38,329 nt of DNA, taken from positions 1 to 38,329 of the forward strand of contig JAGOUM010000023.1 in the NCBI GenBank assembly GCA_018061265.1, in the 5' to 3' direction. Positions 24,675 to 33,273 of the stretch are shown here, piece by piece. Source of the stretch: Rhodoferax sp. GTDB lineage: Bacteria > Pseudomonadota > Gammaproteobacteria > Burkholderiales > Burkholderiaceae_C. The translations under genes were made by a program, and so were the position numbers. Every line of letters begins with the position of its first letter. The stretch's first letter is position 1. The notes under the pieces are model-generated. The model had not been told where the DNA came from. It saw only the letters and a list, made by a program, of their open reading frames with translations, and did not search any database.

Positions 24675-25502
24675 TCAATTCAGTTCAAAGCGTTGCGGAT
24701 GACTGTATATCGAAACATTCTCGCCGCGTACAAACCCGGCCAGGGTCAGCCCGCAGTGCTGCGCCACATCGATGGCCAGGCCCGTCACGCCGGACACCGC
24801 AGCCAGCAAACCGATGCCTGCCGCTGCGGTTTTTTGCACCATCTCAACACTGGCACGGCTGGTTACCACCACAAAACCGCCGGCCGGATCAGTCTTCCTG
24901 CGCAGCAGCGCACCAATCAGCTTGTCCAGCGCATTGTGGCGGCCCACATCTTCGCGCAACAAGGCAATCTGGCCGCTGGCGTTACACCAGGCGGCGGCAT
25001 GCGTCGCCCCGGTGACTGACAGCAGCAACTGGCGCTGGCGCAAGCTGGCCTCAGCGCAGCGTAGCGCCGTGGCGGCAAAGCTGTGGTTTGACGTCAGGGG
25101 CATGACCTGGCGCATGGCATGGGCCAGGCTTTCAGTGCCGCACAAGCCGCAGCCGGTGCGCCCGGTCAGGTTGCGGCGCTTGTCTTTCAGGCGCGCAAAG
25201 CAGCCCGCTGCAATGCGCAGATGCACGGTATAGCCCTGCGCCGAGGCGCTCACGTCGCAGTCAAGCACTTGCGCCAGACTGTCCACAATGCCTTCGGTCA
25301 ACGCAAATCCGCAGGCAAAGTCTTCCAGCTCAAACGGCGTGGCCATCATCACCGCGTGCGAGATGCCGTTGAACTCCAGCGCCACCGCCGCCTCTTCGGC
25401 CACATGGTCCTGCCCGTGCAGGCGCTGGCCGGCGCGCCAACCCACCACGTCGACGCGGCGATAGGTCAGCTCGGCAGGCATGGGTTTGACGGACATGTCC
25501 AT
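24675..25502 (-). CDS. fdhD: Formate dehydrogenase sulfurtransferase FdhD (FdsC)
   Basis: This 275-residue accessory protein moves sulfur from a cysteine desulfurase to the bis-MGD cofactor, which is needed for formate dehydrogenase activity. The essential cysteine motif CGLCG is present at about residues 121-125. The segments FELEDFACGFALTEGI (about 57-72) and LLREDVGRHNALDKLIG are family hallmarks. The start could be the first ATG (25502) or the second (25496); a GAGG stretch lies about 10 bases before the first. It follows fdsA by 12 bases. Confidence 0.93.
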   Translation of the reverse strand: MDMSVKPMPAELTYRRVDVVGWRAGQRLHGQDHVAEEAAVALEFNGISHAVMMATPFELEDFACGFALTEGIVDSLAQVLDCDVSASAQGYTVHLRIAAGCFARLKDKRRNLTGRTGCGLCGTESLAHAMRQVMPLTSNHSFAATALRCAEASLRQRQLLLSVTGATHAAAWCNASGQIALLREDVGRHNALDKLIGALLRRKTDPAGGFVVVTSRASVEMVQKTAAAGIGLLAAVSGVTGLAIDVAQHCGLTLAGFVRGENVSIYSHPQRFELN

Positions 25503-25514
25503 GCGGTGGCTGCC

Positions 25515-28418
25515 TCAGCCTGCGGTGGCGGACGCATTGGCACGGCCAGCTGGTGGCACCGCCTGTCTCTGCGCCAGCGCCAGTTGCTCGGCGTGAAAGC
25601 GCTGATACGACTTCTGCCACTCCGAGGGCTGCGCCACTGGCATCACCTGCACCGCCGTCACCTTGTACTCAGGGCAATTGGTGGCCCAGTCGGAGTTGTC
25701 GGTGGTGATCACATTGGCCCCTGACTCGGGAAAGTGGAAGGTCGTATAGACCACGCCGGGCTGAATGCGCTCGGTAACATCGGCACGCAACACCGTTTGC
25801 CCGGCCCGGCTGTCAATGCCGACCCAATCGTCCTGCTTGATGCCGCGTTCTTGGGCATCATGCGGATGAATCTCCAGCCGGTCTTCACTGTAAAACTGTG
25901 TGTTCTCGGTGCGCCGGGTTTGTGCGCCAACGTTGTACTGGCTCAGGATACGCCCGGTGGTCAGAATCAAGGGGTACTTGCGTGTCACCTTCTCGTCGGT
26001 GGCCACATACTGGGTGTTGAAAAACTTGCCTTTGCCGCGCACAAATGCCGCCGTGTGCATGAGCGCGGTGCCGGTTTCCACCGTGTTGTCATTGCATGGC
26101 CACTGAATACTGCCATGCTGGTCGATCTTGGCATAAGTCACACCCTGAAACGAGGGGGTCAGCGCCGCAATTTCCTGCATGATCTGCTCCGGGTGCGTGT
26201 AGTTCATGGCGTACCCGAGCGCGTTGGACAGCTTCATCGTCACTTCCCAGTCGGCCAGACCGGCCAGCGGTGGCATGACCCGACGCACGCGCGAGATGCG
26301 GCGCTCGGCATTGGTGAAGGTGCCGTCTTTCTCAAGGAACGAACTGCCTGGCAGCAGCACATGCGCGTATTTGGCGGTTTCGTTGAGAAAAATGTCCTGC
26401 ACCACAATACATTCCATTTTTTCCAGCGCCGAGACCACATGCTGGGTATCGGGGTCCGACTGCACAATGTCTTCACCCACGCAGTACAGGCCCTTGAAAC
26501 TGCCACCCAGCGCGGCATCGAACATATTGGGAATGCGCAGGCCCGGCTCGGGGTTGAGCGTTACACCCCAAGCGTGGTTGAACTGTTCGCGCACCGCACT
26601 GTTGGAGATGTGCCGGTAGCCTGGCAGGTCGTGCGGAAAACTACCCATGTCGCAACTGCCCTGCACATTGTTTTGGCCACGCAGCGGATTCACACCCACG
26701 CCTTCGCGCCCGATCATGCCGCAGGCCATGGCCAGGTTGCATATGCCAATCACCGTGGTCGAGCCTTGGGCATGCTCAGTCACGCCCAAACCGTAGTAGA
26801 TGGCCGAGTTCGGGCCAGCAGCAAACAGCCGGGCGGCGGCGCGCACCTCGCTGGCAGGCACCCCGGTGGACGCTTCGAAGGCTTCAGGCGAGTTGTCGTG
26901 CCGCGCCACAAAAGCACGCCACTCGTTGAAACTCTTAGTGTCACAGCGCTCGGCCACAAAGGCTTCGTTCACAAGCCCTTCGGTCACCACCACATGCGCC
27001 AGCGCCGTGATCACCGCTACGTTGGTGCCGGGTTTGAGCGCCAGATGGTGCGCGGCTTGGACGTGAGGCGAATCAACCAGATCGATTTGCCGCGGGTCAA
27101 CGACAATCAGTTGCGCCCCCCGGCGCAAGTGGCGCTTCATGCGCGAGGCAAACACCGGGTGCGCCGCGCTCGGGTTGGCACCCATGACCAGCACCACATC
27201 GGCATGCTCGACCGACTTGAAGGTCTGCGTGCCCGCCGAGGTGCCAAAGGTTTCGCCCATGCCATAGCCAGTGGGCGAATGGCAAACGCGCGCACAGGTA
27301 TCGACGTTGTTGTTGCCAAAGGCGGCGCGAATCAGCTTTTGCACCAGATACACCTCTTCATTGGTGCAGCGCGACGAGGTGATGCCACCCACCGCATCTA
27401 CGCCATGTTTGGCCTGGATGCGCCTGAATTCACTGGCCGCATAGCTAATGGCCTCGTCCCAGCTGACCTCCTGCCAGGCATGCTGGATGCTTTTGCGGAT
27501 CATCGGCTGGGTGATCCGGTCCTTGTGCGTGGCATAGCCCCAGGCAAAACGACCCTTCACGCAGGCATGGCCTTCGTTGGCCCGGCCGTCCTTCCAGGGC
27601 ACCATGCGCACCACGGTATTGCCCTTCATTTCGGCCTTGAGGCCGCAGCCAACACCACAGTAGGCGCAGGTGGTGACGATGCTGTGCCCCGGTTGCCCCA
27701 GCGCAATCACCGTTTTCTCCTGCAGCGCCGCCGTTGGGCAGGCGGCCACACACGCGCCGCAACTGACACATTCGGACTGCATGAAGGCCTGGTTCTGGCC
27801 AGCAGACACACGCGACTCAAACCCGCGTCCACTGATCGTCAGGGCAAAGCTACCCTGTACTTCCTCACAAGCGCGCACGCAACGGTTGCAGACAATGCAC
27901 TTGGCCGGGTCATAAGTGAAGTAGGGGTTGGATTCGTCCTTGGGCTTGAAGCCCACGCAACCCTTCTGATGATGGTTGGCACCGGCCATGCCATAACGTA
28001 CCTCGCGCAAACCAACCATGCCGGCCATGTCCTGCAATTCGCAGTCACCATTGGCAGCACAAGTCAGGCAATCCAGCGGGTGGTCCGAGATGTAGAGTTC
28101 CATCACCCCCTTGCGCAGTTCCTGCAGCCTGGGTGTCTGGGTACGCACCGTCATACCGTTTTCTGCCGGTGTCGTACAAGAGGCCGGAAAGCCGCGCCGA
28201 CCCTCGATCTCGACCATGCACAGGCGGCACGAACCAAACGGCTGCAGGCTATCGGTGGCGCACAGTTTGGGCACTTGGATGCCGGCATCCAGCGCCGCAC
28301 GCAGCAGCGATGTGCCAGCCGGCACGGTCACGCTTTCACCGTCAATCTGCAGCGTCACCTGCTGCGCCGACTGGCACAGCGGTGTACCGTGGTCAAGCTC
28401 CTTGAATGCTTTGTGCAT
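25515..28418 (-). CDS. fdsA: NAD-dependent formate dehydrogenase, catalytic alpha subunit
   Basis: This 967-residue molybdo/tungsto-pterin enzyme oxidises formate to CO2. The N-terminal NuoG-like half carries a [2Fe-2S] ferredoxin domain and cysteine groups for several clusters (CIVCNRCVRACEE and CVSCGACVAACP). Next comes the CAYCGVGCGL cluster motif, then the bis-MGD domain with the active-site cysteine C379 in VCHSPTG. It uses cysteine, not selenocysteine. The ATG at 28418 has GGAG 6 bases upstream; an in-frame start at 28469 would reach into fdsB. The length matches soluble Fds enzymes such as that of Cupriavidus. By context it shares cofactor and metal supply with the aldehyde oxidoreductase. 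Confidence 0.95.
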   Translation of the reverse strand: MHKAFKELDHGTPLCQSAQQVTLQIDGESVTVPAGTSLLRAALDAGIQVPKLCATDSLQPFGSCRLCMVEIEGRRGFPASCTTPAENGMTVRTQTPRLQELRKGVMELYISDHPLDCLTCAANGDCELQDMAGMVGLREVRYGMAGANHHQKGCVGFKPKDESNPYFTYDPAKCIVCNRCVRACEEVQGSFALTISGRGFESRVSAGQNQAFMQSECVSCGACVAACPTAALQEKTVIALGQPGHSIVTTCAYCGVGCGLKAEMKGNTVVRMVPWKDGRANEGHACVKGRFAWGYATHKDRITQPMIRKSIQHAWQEVSWDEAISYAASEFRRIQAKHGVDAVGGITSSRCTNEEVYLVQKLIRAAFGNNNVDTCARVCHSPTGYGMGETFGTSAGTQTFKSVEHADVVLVMGANPSAAHPVFASRMKRHLRRGAQLIVVDPRQIDLVDSPHVQAAHHLALKPGTNVAVITALAHVVVTEGLVNEAFVAERCDTKSFNEWRAFVARHDNSPEAFEASTGVPASEVRAAARLFAAGPNSAIYYGLGVTEHAQGSTTVIGICNLAMACGMIGREGVGVNPLRGQNNVQGSCDMGSFPHDLPGYRHISNSAVREQFNHAWGVTLNPEPGLRIPNMFDAALGGSFKGLYCVGEDIVQSDPDTQHVVSALEKMECIVVQDIFLNETAKYAHVLLPGSSFLEKDGTFTNAERRISRVRRVMPPLAGLADWEVTMKLSNALGYAMNYTHPEQIMQEIAALTPSFQGVTYAKIDQHGSIQWPCNDNTVETGTALMHTAAFVRGKGKFFNTQYVATDEKVTRKYPLILTTGRILSQYNVGAQTRRTENTQFYSEDRLEIHPHDAQERGIKQDDWVGIDSRAGQTVLRADVTERIQPGVVYTTFHFPESGANVITTDNSDWATNCPEYKVTAVQVMPVAQPSEWQKSYQRFHAEQLALAQRQAVPPAGRANASATAG

Positions 28419-28437
28419 GGTGTTCTCCGTGGTGTGC

Positions 28438-29994
28438 CTAGGCCTGGGTTGATGCGCTCGACAGGCCAAAGTCCTGCGGGTAATGCTGCAGTGCCGACAG
28501 CACCGGAAACGGGGTCATGCCACCGAGCGCGCACAGCGAGCCATGCAGCATGGTGTCGCACAGGTCGTGCAACAGCTGCACCTGCTGCGCCGGGTTGTCT
28601 CCGTGGGTGATACGGTCGATCACTTCGACACCACGGGTGGAACCAATGCGGCACGGCGTGCACTTACCGCACGACTCAAGGGCGCAGAACGCAAAAGCAT
28701 AGCGCGCAAGTTTCGACAAATCGGCGCTGTCGTCATGCACCACAATGCCGCCGTGACCCACCGCCGCGCCAATCGCGACATAGGCCTCATAGTCCAGCGG
28801 AACATCCCAATGCTCCTCGGGCACATAAGCCCCCAGCGGGCCACCCACCTGCACCGCCTTGATCGGCCGACCACTGGCGCTGCCGCCTCCAAAGCCATAC
28901 AGCAGCTCGCGCAGCGTGATGCCAAAGGCTTTTTCCACCAGACCGCCACGCAAGATATTGCCAGCCAGCTGAAACGGCAGGGAACCGTGCGAACGCCCCA
29001 CGCCGTAGTTGCGGTAATAGTCAGCCCCACGCGCCAGAATCAACGGCACACTGGCAAAGGTGATCACGTTGTTGACGACGGTTGGCTGACCAAACAGGCC
29101 CACCAACGCCGGTAGCGGCGGCTTGGCGCGCACCACCCCGCGTTTGCCCTCGATGCTCTCGAGCATGGCGGTCTCTTCGCCACACACATAGGAACCGGCG
29201 GCCTTGCGCACCTCAAGCTCAAACCTGCGGCCGCTGCCCAGCAGGTTGCTGCCCAGGTAACCGGCAGCAAGCGCCAGCGCGATGGCTTGCGTCATGCTGG
29301 CCAGTGCGTGCGGGTACTCGCTACGGATATAGATGTAGCCCTGCGTGGCACCCACCGCAAGCGCGGCAATCGTCATGCCCTCGATCAGCATGAAGGGGTC
29401 GCCCTCCATCGTCATGCGGTCAGAAAACGTGCCGGAGTCACCCTCGTCGGCATTGCACACCACATATTTTTGCGCCGCCTGTGCCCCGGCCACGGTTTTC
29501 CATTTGATGCCCGCCGGGAACGCCGCACCACCGCGGCCGCGCAGGCCAGAATGCGTCACCTGCTCCAGCAGGGCGTCGACCGACAGCGTCAGCGCACGCT
29601 GCAGGCCAAGCCAGCCTTCATGGGCCGCATAGTCGGCCAGGCTCAGCGGGTCGGTCAAGCCCATGCGGGCAAAGGTCAGCCGTTCCTGCAAGGCCAGATA
29701 AGGCATTTGCTCGGTCACGCCGTGGCGCAAGGCATGCGCACCGCCGTTCAGCAAATCGGCATTAAGCAAGCCCGGCACATCCTCAGGCGTTACTGGTCCA
29801 TAAGCAATTCGCCCGAGCGGGGTTTGCACCTCCAGCAAGGGTTCCAGCCAGAACATGCCGCGTGAGCCATTGCGCACCAGCTCAATCGCCAAACCACGCC
29901 GTGCTGCCTGTTCCACCAGTGCAGCAGCTAGCTCGTCGGCACCCAGCGCCAGTGCTGCTGAATCGCGTGGCACATAAATTCTGACGGCGCTCAT
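28438..29994 (-). CDS. fdsB: NAD-dependent formate dehydrogenase, beta subunit (NuoF-like)
   Basis: This 518-residue subunit binds FMN, NAD+ and one [4Fe-4S] cluster. Visible are a thioredoxin-like N-terminal domain (about residues 1-110), the NADH/FMN motif GRGGAAFPAG (about 154-163), YVVCNADEGDSGTFSDR, and the cluster motif ESCGKCTPCRIG near 441-452. It passes electrons from FdsA to NAD+. Its start overlaps the fdsG stop (ATGA), and fdsA begins 19 bases after its stop, a tightly packed operon. Confidence 0.95.
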   Translation of the reverse strand: MSAVRIYVPRDSAALALGADELAAALVEQAARRGLAIELVRNGSRGMFWLEPLLEVQTPLGRIAYGPVTPEDVPGLLNADLLNGGAHALRHGVTEQMPYLALQERLTFARMGLTDPLSLADYAAHEGWLGLQRALTLSVDALLEQVTHSGLRGRGGAAFPAGIKWKTVAGAQAAQKYVVCNADEGDSGTFSDRMTMEGDPFMLIEGMTIAALAVGATQGYIYIRSEYPHALASMTQAIALALAAGYLGSNLLGSGRRFELEVRKAAGSYVCGEETAMLESIEGKRGVVRAKPPLPALVGLFGQPTVVNNVITFASVPLILARGADYYRNYGVGRSHGSLPFQLAGNILRGGLVEKAFGITLRELLYGFGGGSASGRPIKAVQVGGPLGAYVPEEHWDVPLDYEAYVAIGAAVGHGGIVVHDDSADLSKLARYAFAFCALESCGKCTPCRIGSTRGVEVIDRITHGDNPAQQVQLLHDLCDTMLHGSLCALGGMTPFPVLSALQHYPQDFGLSSASTQA

Positions 29995-30503
29995 GTGGGC
30001 ACCTCAAGCTGTGCCGCCACGCCCCGCAGCGTCTCTGCGTTGGCCCGGGCGTGCAGGCGGTCGTTGACTTGCATGGCAGGCGCGGTGGCGCACAAGCCCA
30101 GACAAAACACCGGCAACAGCGTCACTGCCCCATCGGCGCGCGTGTCATGCAGCTTGCAATCCAGCAGCTGCTCAGCCTGCGCACGCAAGTCGCCAGCCCC
30201 ACAGGCCTGGCAGGCCTCAGCACAGCATACTTGCACCACGGTGCGACCGGGCGGCGTGCGCCGGAAGTGGTGATAGAAAGTGATGACACCATGCACCTCG
30301 GCACGCGACAGGTTCAGGGCTTTGGCAATCAGCGGCACTGCTGCATCGGGCACGTAGCCCAGCGCGCGCTGGATGTCGTGCAGGATTGGCAACAGCGCAC
30401 CGGGCTGCTGCCCCCCAGAGGCCAGCAACGCTTGCACGGTGTGCAGGGCCGCATCATTGAGCGTGGCACATTGCAAGGCAGCAGCAGTTGGGTTATTCGA
30501 CAT
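29991..30503 (-). CDS. fdsG: NAD-dependent formate dehydrogenase, gamma subunit (NuoE-like)
   Basis: This 170-residue thioredoxin-like [2Fe-2S] protein has the four ligand cysteines in the patterns VCCAEACQACG and CLGLCATAP. The HGVITFYHHF segment is typical of NuoE/FdsG. It is the first gene of fdsGBACD. The LysR-type gene fdsR often found upstream in relatives is missing; instead a pseudogene stub lies there. No confident promoter was identified in the 120 bases upstream. Confidence 0.94.
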   Translation of the reverse strand: MSNNPTAAALQCATLNDAALHTVQALLASGGQQPGALLPILHDIQRALGYVPDAAVPLIAKALNLSRAEVHGVITFYHHFRRTPPGRTVVQVCCAEACQACGAGDLRAQAEQLLDCKLHDTRADGAVTLLPVFCLGLCATAPAMQVNDRLHARANAETLRGVAAQLEVPT

Positions 30504-30626
30504 GACGGGCGGTCCTATTCATTGCGAGTGCAACTTTGCCATTGTGCGCGACTTCACCAGCCGGTGGCTAGGTGTCGGCCACAAAATGCGGTGGGGTGGC
30601 GCCCGTCGCGGGGGTATTTCGCCGGG

Positions 30627-30790
30627 TCAATCGGCCAGCTTGCGGTACAGCGTCTGTCGGCTGATGCCCAGCCGCCGTGCGGCTTGCGACAGGTTGCCCT
30701 GGCTGGCATCGACGGCCTGCCGAATGGCCTGGCGCGACAGCTGCTGCAGGCTGTGATCACCGGCAACCGATGCTGTGAAGCCGCTTGGCT
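30627..30790 (-). pseudogene. C-terminal stub of a Fis-type (AcoR-like) regulator
   Basis: Reading the - strand to the stop at 30627-30629 gives about 40 residues of a Fis-type helix-turn-helix, with QGNLSQAARRLGISRQTLYR near the end. No start codon or upstream regulator domain is present; the sequence at higher coordinates switches to an aldehyde dehydrogenase on the other strand. The stub is therefore the tail of a lost regulator of the same type as the gene at 17268, presumably once divergent from the aldehyde dehydrogenase. Confidence 0.75.
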
Positions 30791-30830
30791 GTATCGGTGA
30801 CGGCGTTATCAGCCCCCGGATCGCCCGTCC

Positions 30831-31180
30831 CGGGCCGTGCGCTGATCCAAGAGTCGATCTACGACGCGTTCATGGAGCGTGTCTTGAAGCGCGTTGCCGC
30901 CATCGTGCAAGGCGACCCGCTCGATACCGCCACCATGATGGGTGCACAAGCCAATCTGACCGGCAACCAGGCCGGTGGTTTTATGTGCAGCCCACGCTGT
31001 TCAAGGGCCACAATAAGATGCGCATCTTCCAGGAAGAGATCTTTGGCCCGGTGCTGGCCGTGCCCACCTTCAAGGACGAAGCCGCAGCCTTGGCCATTGC
31101 CAACGACACGCTGTACGGCCTGGGTGCTGGTGTGTGGAGCCGCAATGGCAACGTGGCTTACCGCATGGGCCGCGCCATCA
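30831..31180 (+). pseudogene. Internally deleted aldehyde dehydrogenase remnant
   Basis: The + strand encodes two pieces of a class-III-like NAD-dependent aldehyde dehydrogenase in different frames. The first (30831-30950, [15 protein letters not shown] through TMMGAQA) begins just after the expected catalytic cysteine. The second (about 30975-31180, [32 protein letters not shown]) follows after loss of roughly 30-40 codons and a frameshift, and stops at GRAI. Both ends of the gene are missing, so no active enzyme can be made. The 3' break coincides with the truncated end of the neighbouring GGDEF-hemerythrin gene. Confidence 0.8.
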
Positions 31181-32510
31181 GATCGTGTCCCATAAAACGA
31201 AAGAACTCTGCCAGATCCACCTCATTGGCGCGGACCCGACTCACCAGCGTGCGCACGCTCAAGCAGTTGTTGATGTGCCACCGCATGCTGCGCCGCCTGC
31301 GGGAAGCCCGCCGCCTCGATCAATTGCTCTTCCTCAACAAAATGCCGATGCATTTCGGTGATCAATGCTTCGGCCATTTCTGCCAACACAGCGCGGGAGG
31401 TGCCTGACACGGCCCGCCCCAGCACCAGATTGGCGTGTGCGGATAGCTCTCGGTGTGCGTCGTCTATGTCGTTGTGCCCGCATTGATGCGCCAGATCCCA
31501 CTCCAGGCGCAATGTCTGAAGCAGTTCGAGATTGCCGTCCCCGAGTTTGGGCAATAACTCGGGCGCCATCTGGATCTGGTTGCGGCCACAATGTTTGGCA
31601 CGGTACAGTGCCAGATCGGCGGCGCGTAGCAAACTGTCCTCATCACGATAAACATCACCGAGCGAGGTTGCAGCACCAATGCTCACCGAGACCCGCCCCA
31701 GGCGCGACATGTCGTGCACCAACGCCAGGGAGGCGACCCCGGTCAGCACCTCGTGCGCCAGGCGTTGGGCCATGATGGCGTCGGTGTCGGGCAGTACAAC
31801 GACGAATTCCCCACCGCCATAACGGGCTGCCAGATCGCTGGCCCGTTTGGCACAGGTGGTCAGCACCTGTGCCACCCGCTTGAGGCATTCGTCGCCCGAG
31901 GGGTGGCCATAACCGTCGTTGTATTTTTTGAAGTGATCAACGTCAATCATCAGCAATGACTGTGGCTTGTTCTCGCGGCGACAACGGGCCAGTTCCCAGT
32001 CGGTGCAAACCGGTACCCGAACACCACCAGACCCAGGCCAAGACCCAGCGCCAGGCCAACCAGTGATTCGGCAATTCCGCGCCACCCTATGTTGGCGGCG
32101 TTGTTGCTGAGGGTCCCCATCACCACTGAAAACGTCAGCCAGTCAGAAAACTGAACGGCCGTAACCAGTGCGCCCAGAAGCACTGAATCGAGCTTCAGGT
32201 GGTCCATCTCGGCCTGAACGGGATCGACGGCGCGCCGCGAGCGCCAGTACTGCAGGTGCGGATAGATAAGTAGCAAAACCACCAGATAAGACCAGGCTGC
32301 TGCACCATAGCCCTTGCCCGTCAGATGCAGGCTGGCCGCACCAAACACCATGGCAAACGAGACGGTGCGCATTCGGTGGTGCATACGCACCAGCCAGGGC
32401 GTTTTATATGCTGAGCCAGCCATTCGGACAAAACCTTTTGAATGTGATCTCTTACCGAATCCGTGATGAGTTGGTTGGACACGAATGATATTTGTCAAAC
32501 CTGCCCTCAC
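31181..32510 (-). pseudogene. Broken MASE2-GGDEF-hemerythrin diguanylate cyclase gene
   Basis: The - strand holds a MASE2 membrane sensor (32510-31950; WLVRMHHRMRT, then about five helices). In another frame follows a GGDEF domain joined to a bacteriohemerythrin domain (32085-31222). The linker and the start of GGDEF (usually LTGLxNR) are missing at the frame change. The catalytic loop reads GGGEF instead of GGDEF/GGEEF. Hemerythrin ligands are visible (HxDIDxxH, HFVEEE, HxxxH), but near 31250 a second frameshift moves the C-terminal helix ([19 protein letters not shown]) out of frame, and it is cut off at about 31181. The ancestral protein probably sensed oxygen or redox state and made c-di-GMP; the present gene is most likely dead. 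Confidence 0.75.
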
Positions 32511-32575
32511 TCTAACCGAGAAACCCCCATCATGGAAGTGCCCCGGGTCAGATCATCTGCCGCCCGACAGACGCC

Positions 32576-33271
32576 TCAGACCTGAAGCCATTGGCCGAGC
32601 AGATCATCACGCTGACGCAGTGTGGCAGGTACCCCTTCAAACATGATGCGACCTGCGCCAAGGACGGCGCAGCGGTCGGCAAGCTGCAAGGCCACGTCGA
32701 GTTTCTGCTCGATCAGCACAACGGTGATGCCGCGCGATTTAAGCGCCAGCAAAAAAGCGCTGACCACCTGCATCAGTTGGGGTGCCAGACCTTCCATTGG
32801 CTCATCAATCAGAATCAGATCAGGGTCACCCATCAGTGTGCGCCCCAGCGCCAACATCTGTTGCTCCCCCCCGGAGAGCGCCCCTGCTCTTAAGTCTGAT
32901 CGCGAGCCGAGCTGCGGAAACAGCGAAAAAATGTCGTTGATAGCCCAGCGCCCACTGCTTTGACCCATACGTTGTCCAAGCCGCAGATTTTCGATGACAG
33001 ACAGGTCGGCAAACACGTCCCGACTCTCCGGGACATATCCCACGCCCATTCGTGCAATCTCGAAAGTCCTGCGCCCCTGGAGTGGCCGCCCGCGCCAGAA
33101 AATGTCGCCGCGTGAGGGCAACAGACCCATCATGGCTTTGAGCAGCGTTGAGCGCCCCGATCCATTACGTCCCAGCAAGGCCAGGGTGTGCCCGGCTGCC
33201 AGTTCAAGTGAAACACCATTTAAAACCTGGCTCAGACCGTACCCGGCATGAAGCTCCGCAATACGCAGCAT
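32576..33271 (-). CDS. livF: Branched-chain amino-acid-type ABC transporter ATPase LivF
   Basis: This 231-residue ATPase has signature LSGGEQQ, Walker B LILIDEP and the LivF-typical EGLAPQL. Its Walker A reads GRNGSGRST, with arginine in place of the usual lysine; I recall arginine variants in other LivF proteins, so this need not inactivate it. It is the last gene of the livH-livMG-livF operon, starting 2 bases after the fused livMG stop. Substrates of this transporter class include branched-chain amino acids, amides, urea and aromatic acids; the sequence does not say which. Confidence 0.92.
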   Translation of the reverse strand: MLRIAELHAGYGLSQVLNGVSLELAAGHTLALLGRNGSGRSTLLKAMMGLLPSRGDIFWRGRPLQGRRTFEIARMGVGYVPESRDVFADLSVIENLRLGQRMGQSSGRWAINDIFSLFPQLGSRSDLRAGALSGGEQQMLALGRTLMGDPDLILIDEPMEGLAPQLMQVVSAFLLALKSRGITVVLIEQKLDVALQLADRCAVLGAGRIMFEGVPATLRQRDDLLGQWLQV

Positions 33272-33273
33272 GC

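Noticed and set aside
25515-28418. Selenocysteine in formate dehydrogenase
   Set aside because: The active-site position is a normal cysteine codon (TGC for C379), there is no in-frame TGA, and no SECIS-like need arises.
25734-28610. 958-codon open frame on the + strand opposite fdsA
   Set aside because: It is the mirror of a GC-rich gene with strong third-position bias. Its translation is rich in His/Arg/Gly/Gln with no recognisable domain, while the opposite strand encodes a complete FdsA.
30554-30766. Small open frame opposite/overlapping the regulator stub
   Set aside because: It is out of frame with the clear Fis-type helix-turn-helix coding, has no ribosome site, and shows no family resemblance.
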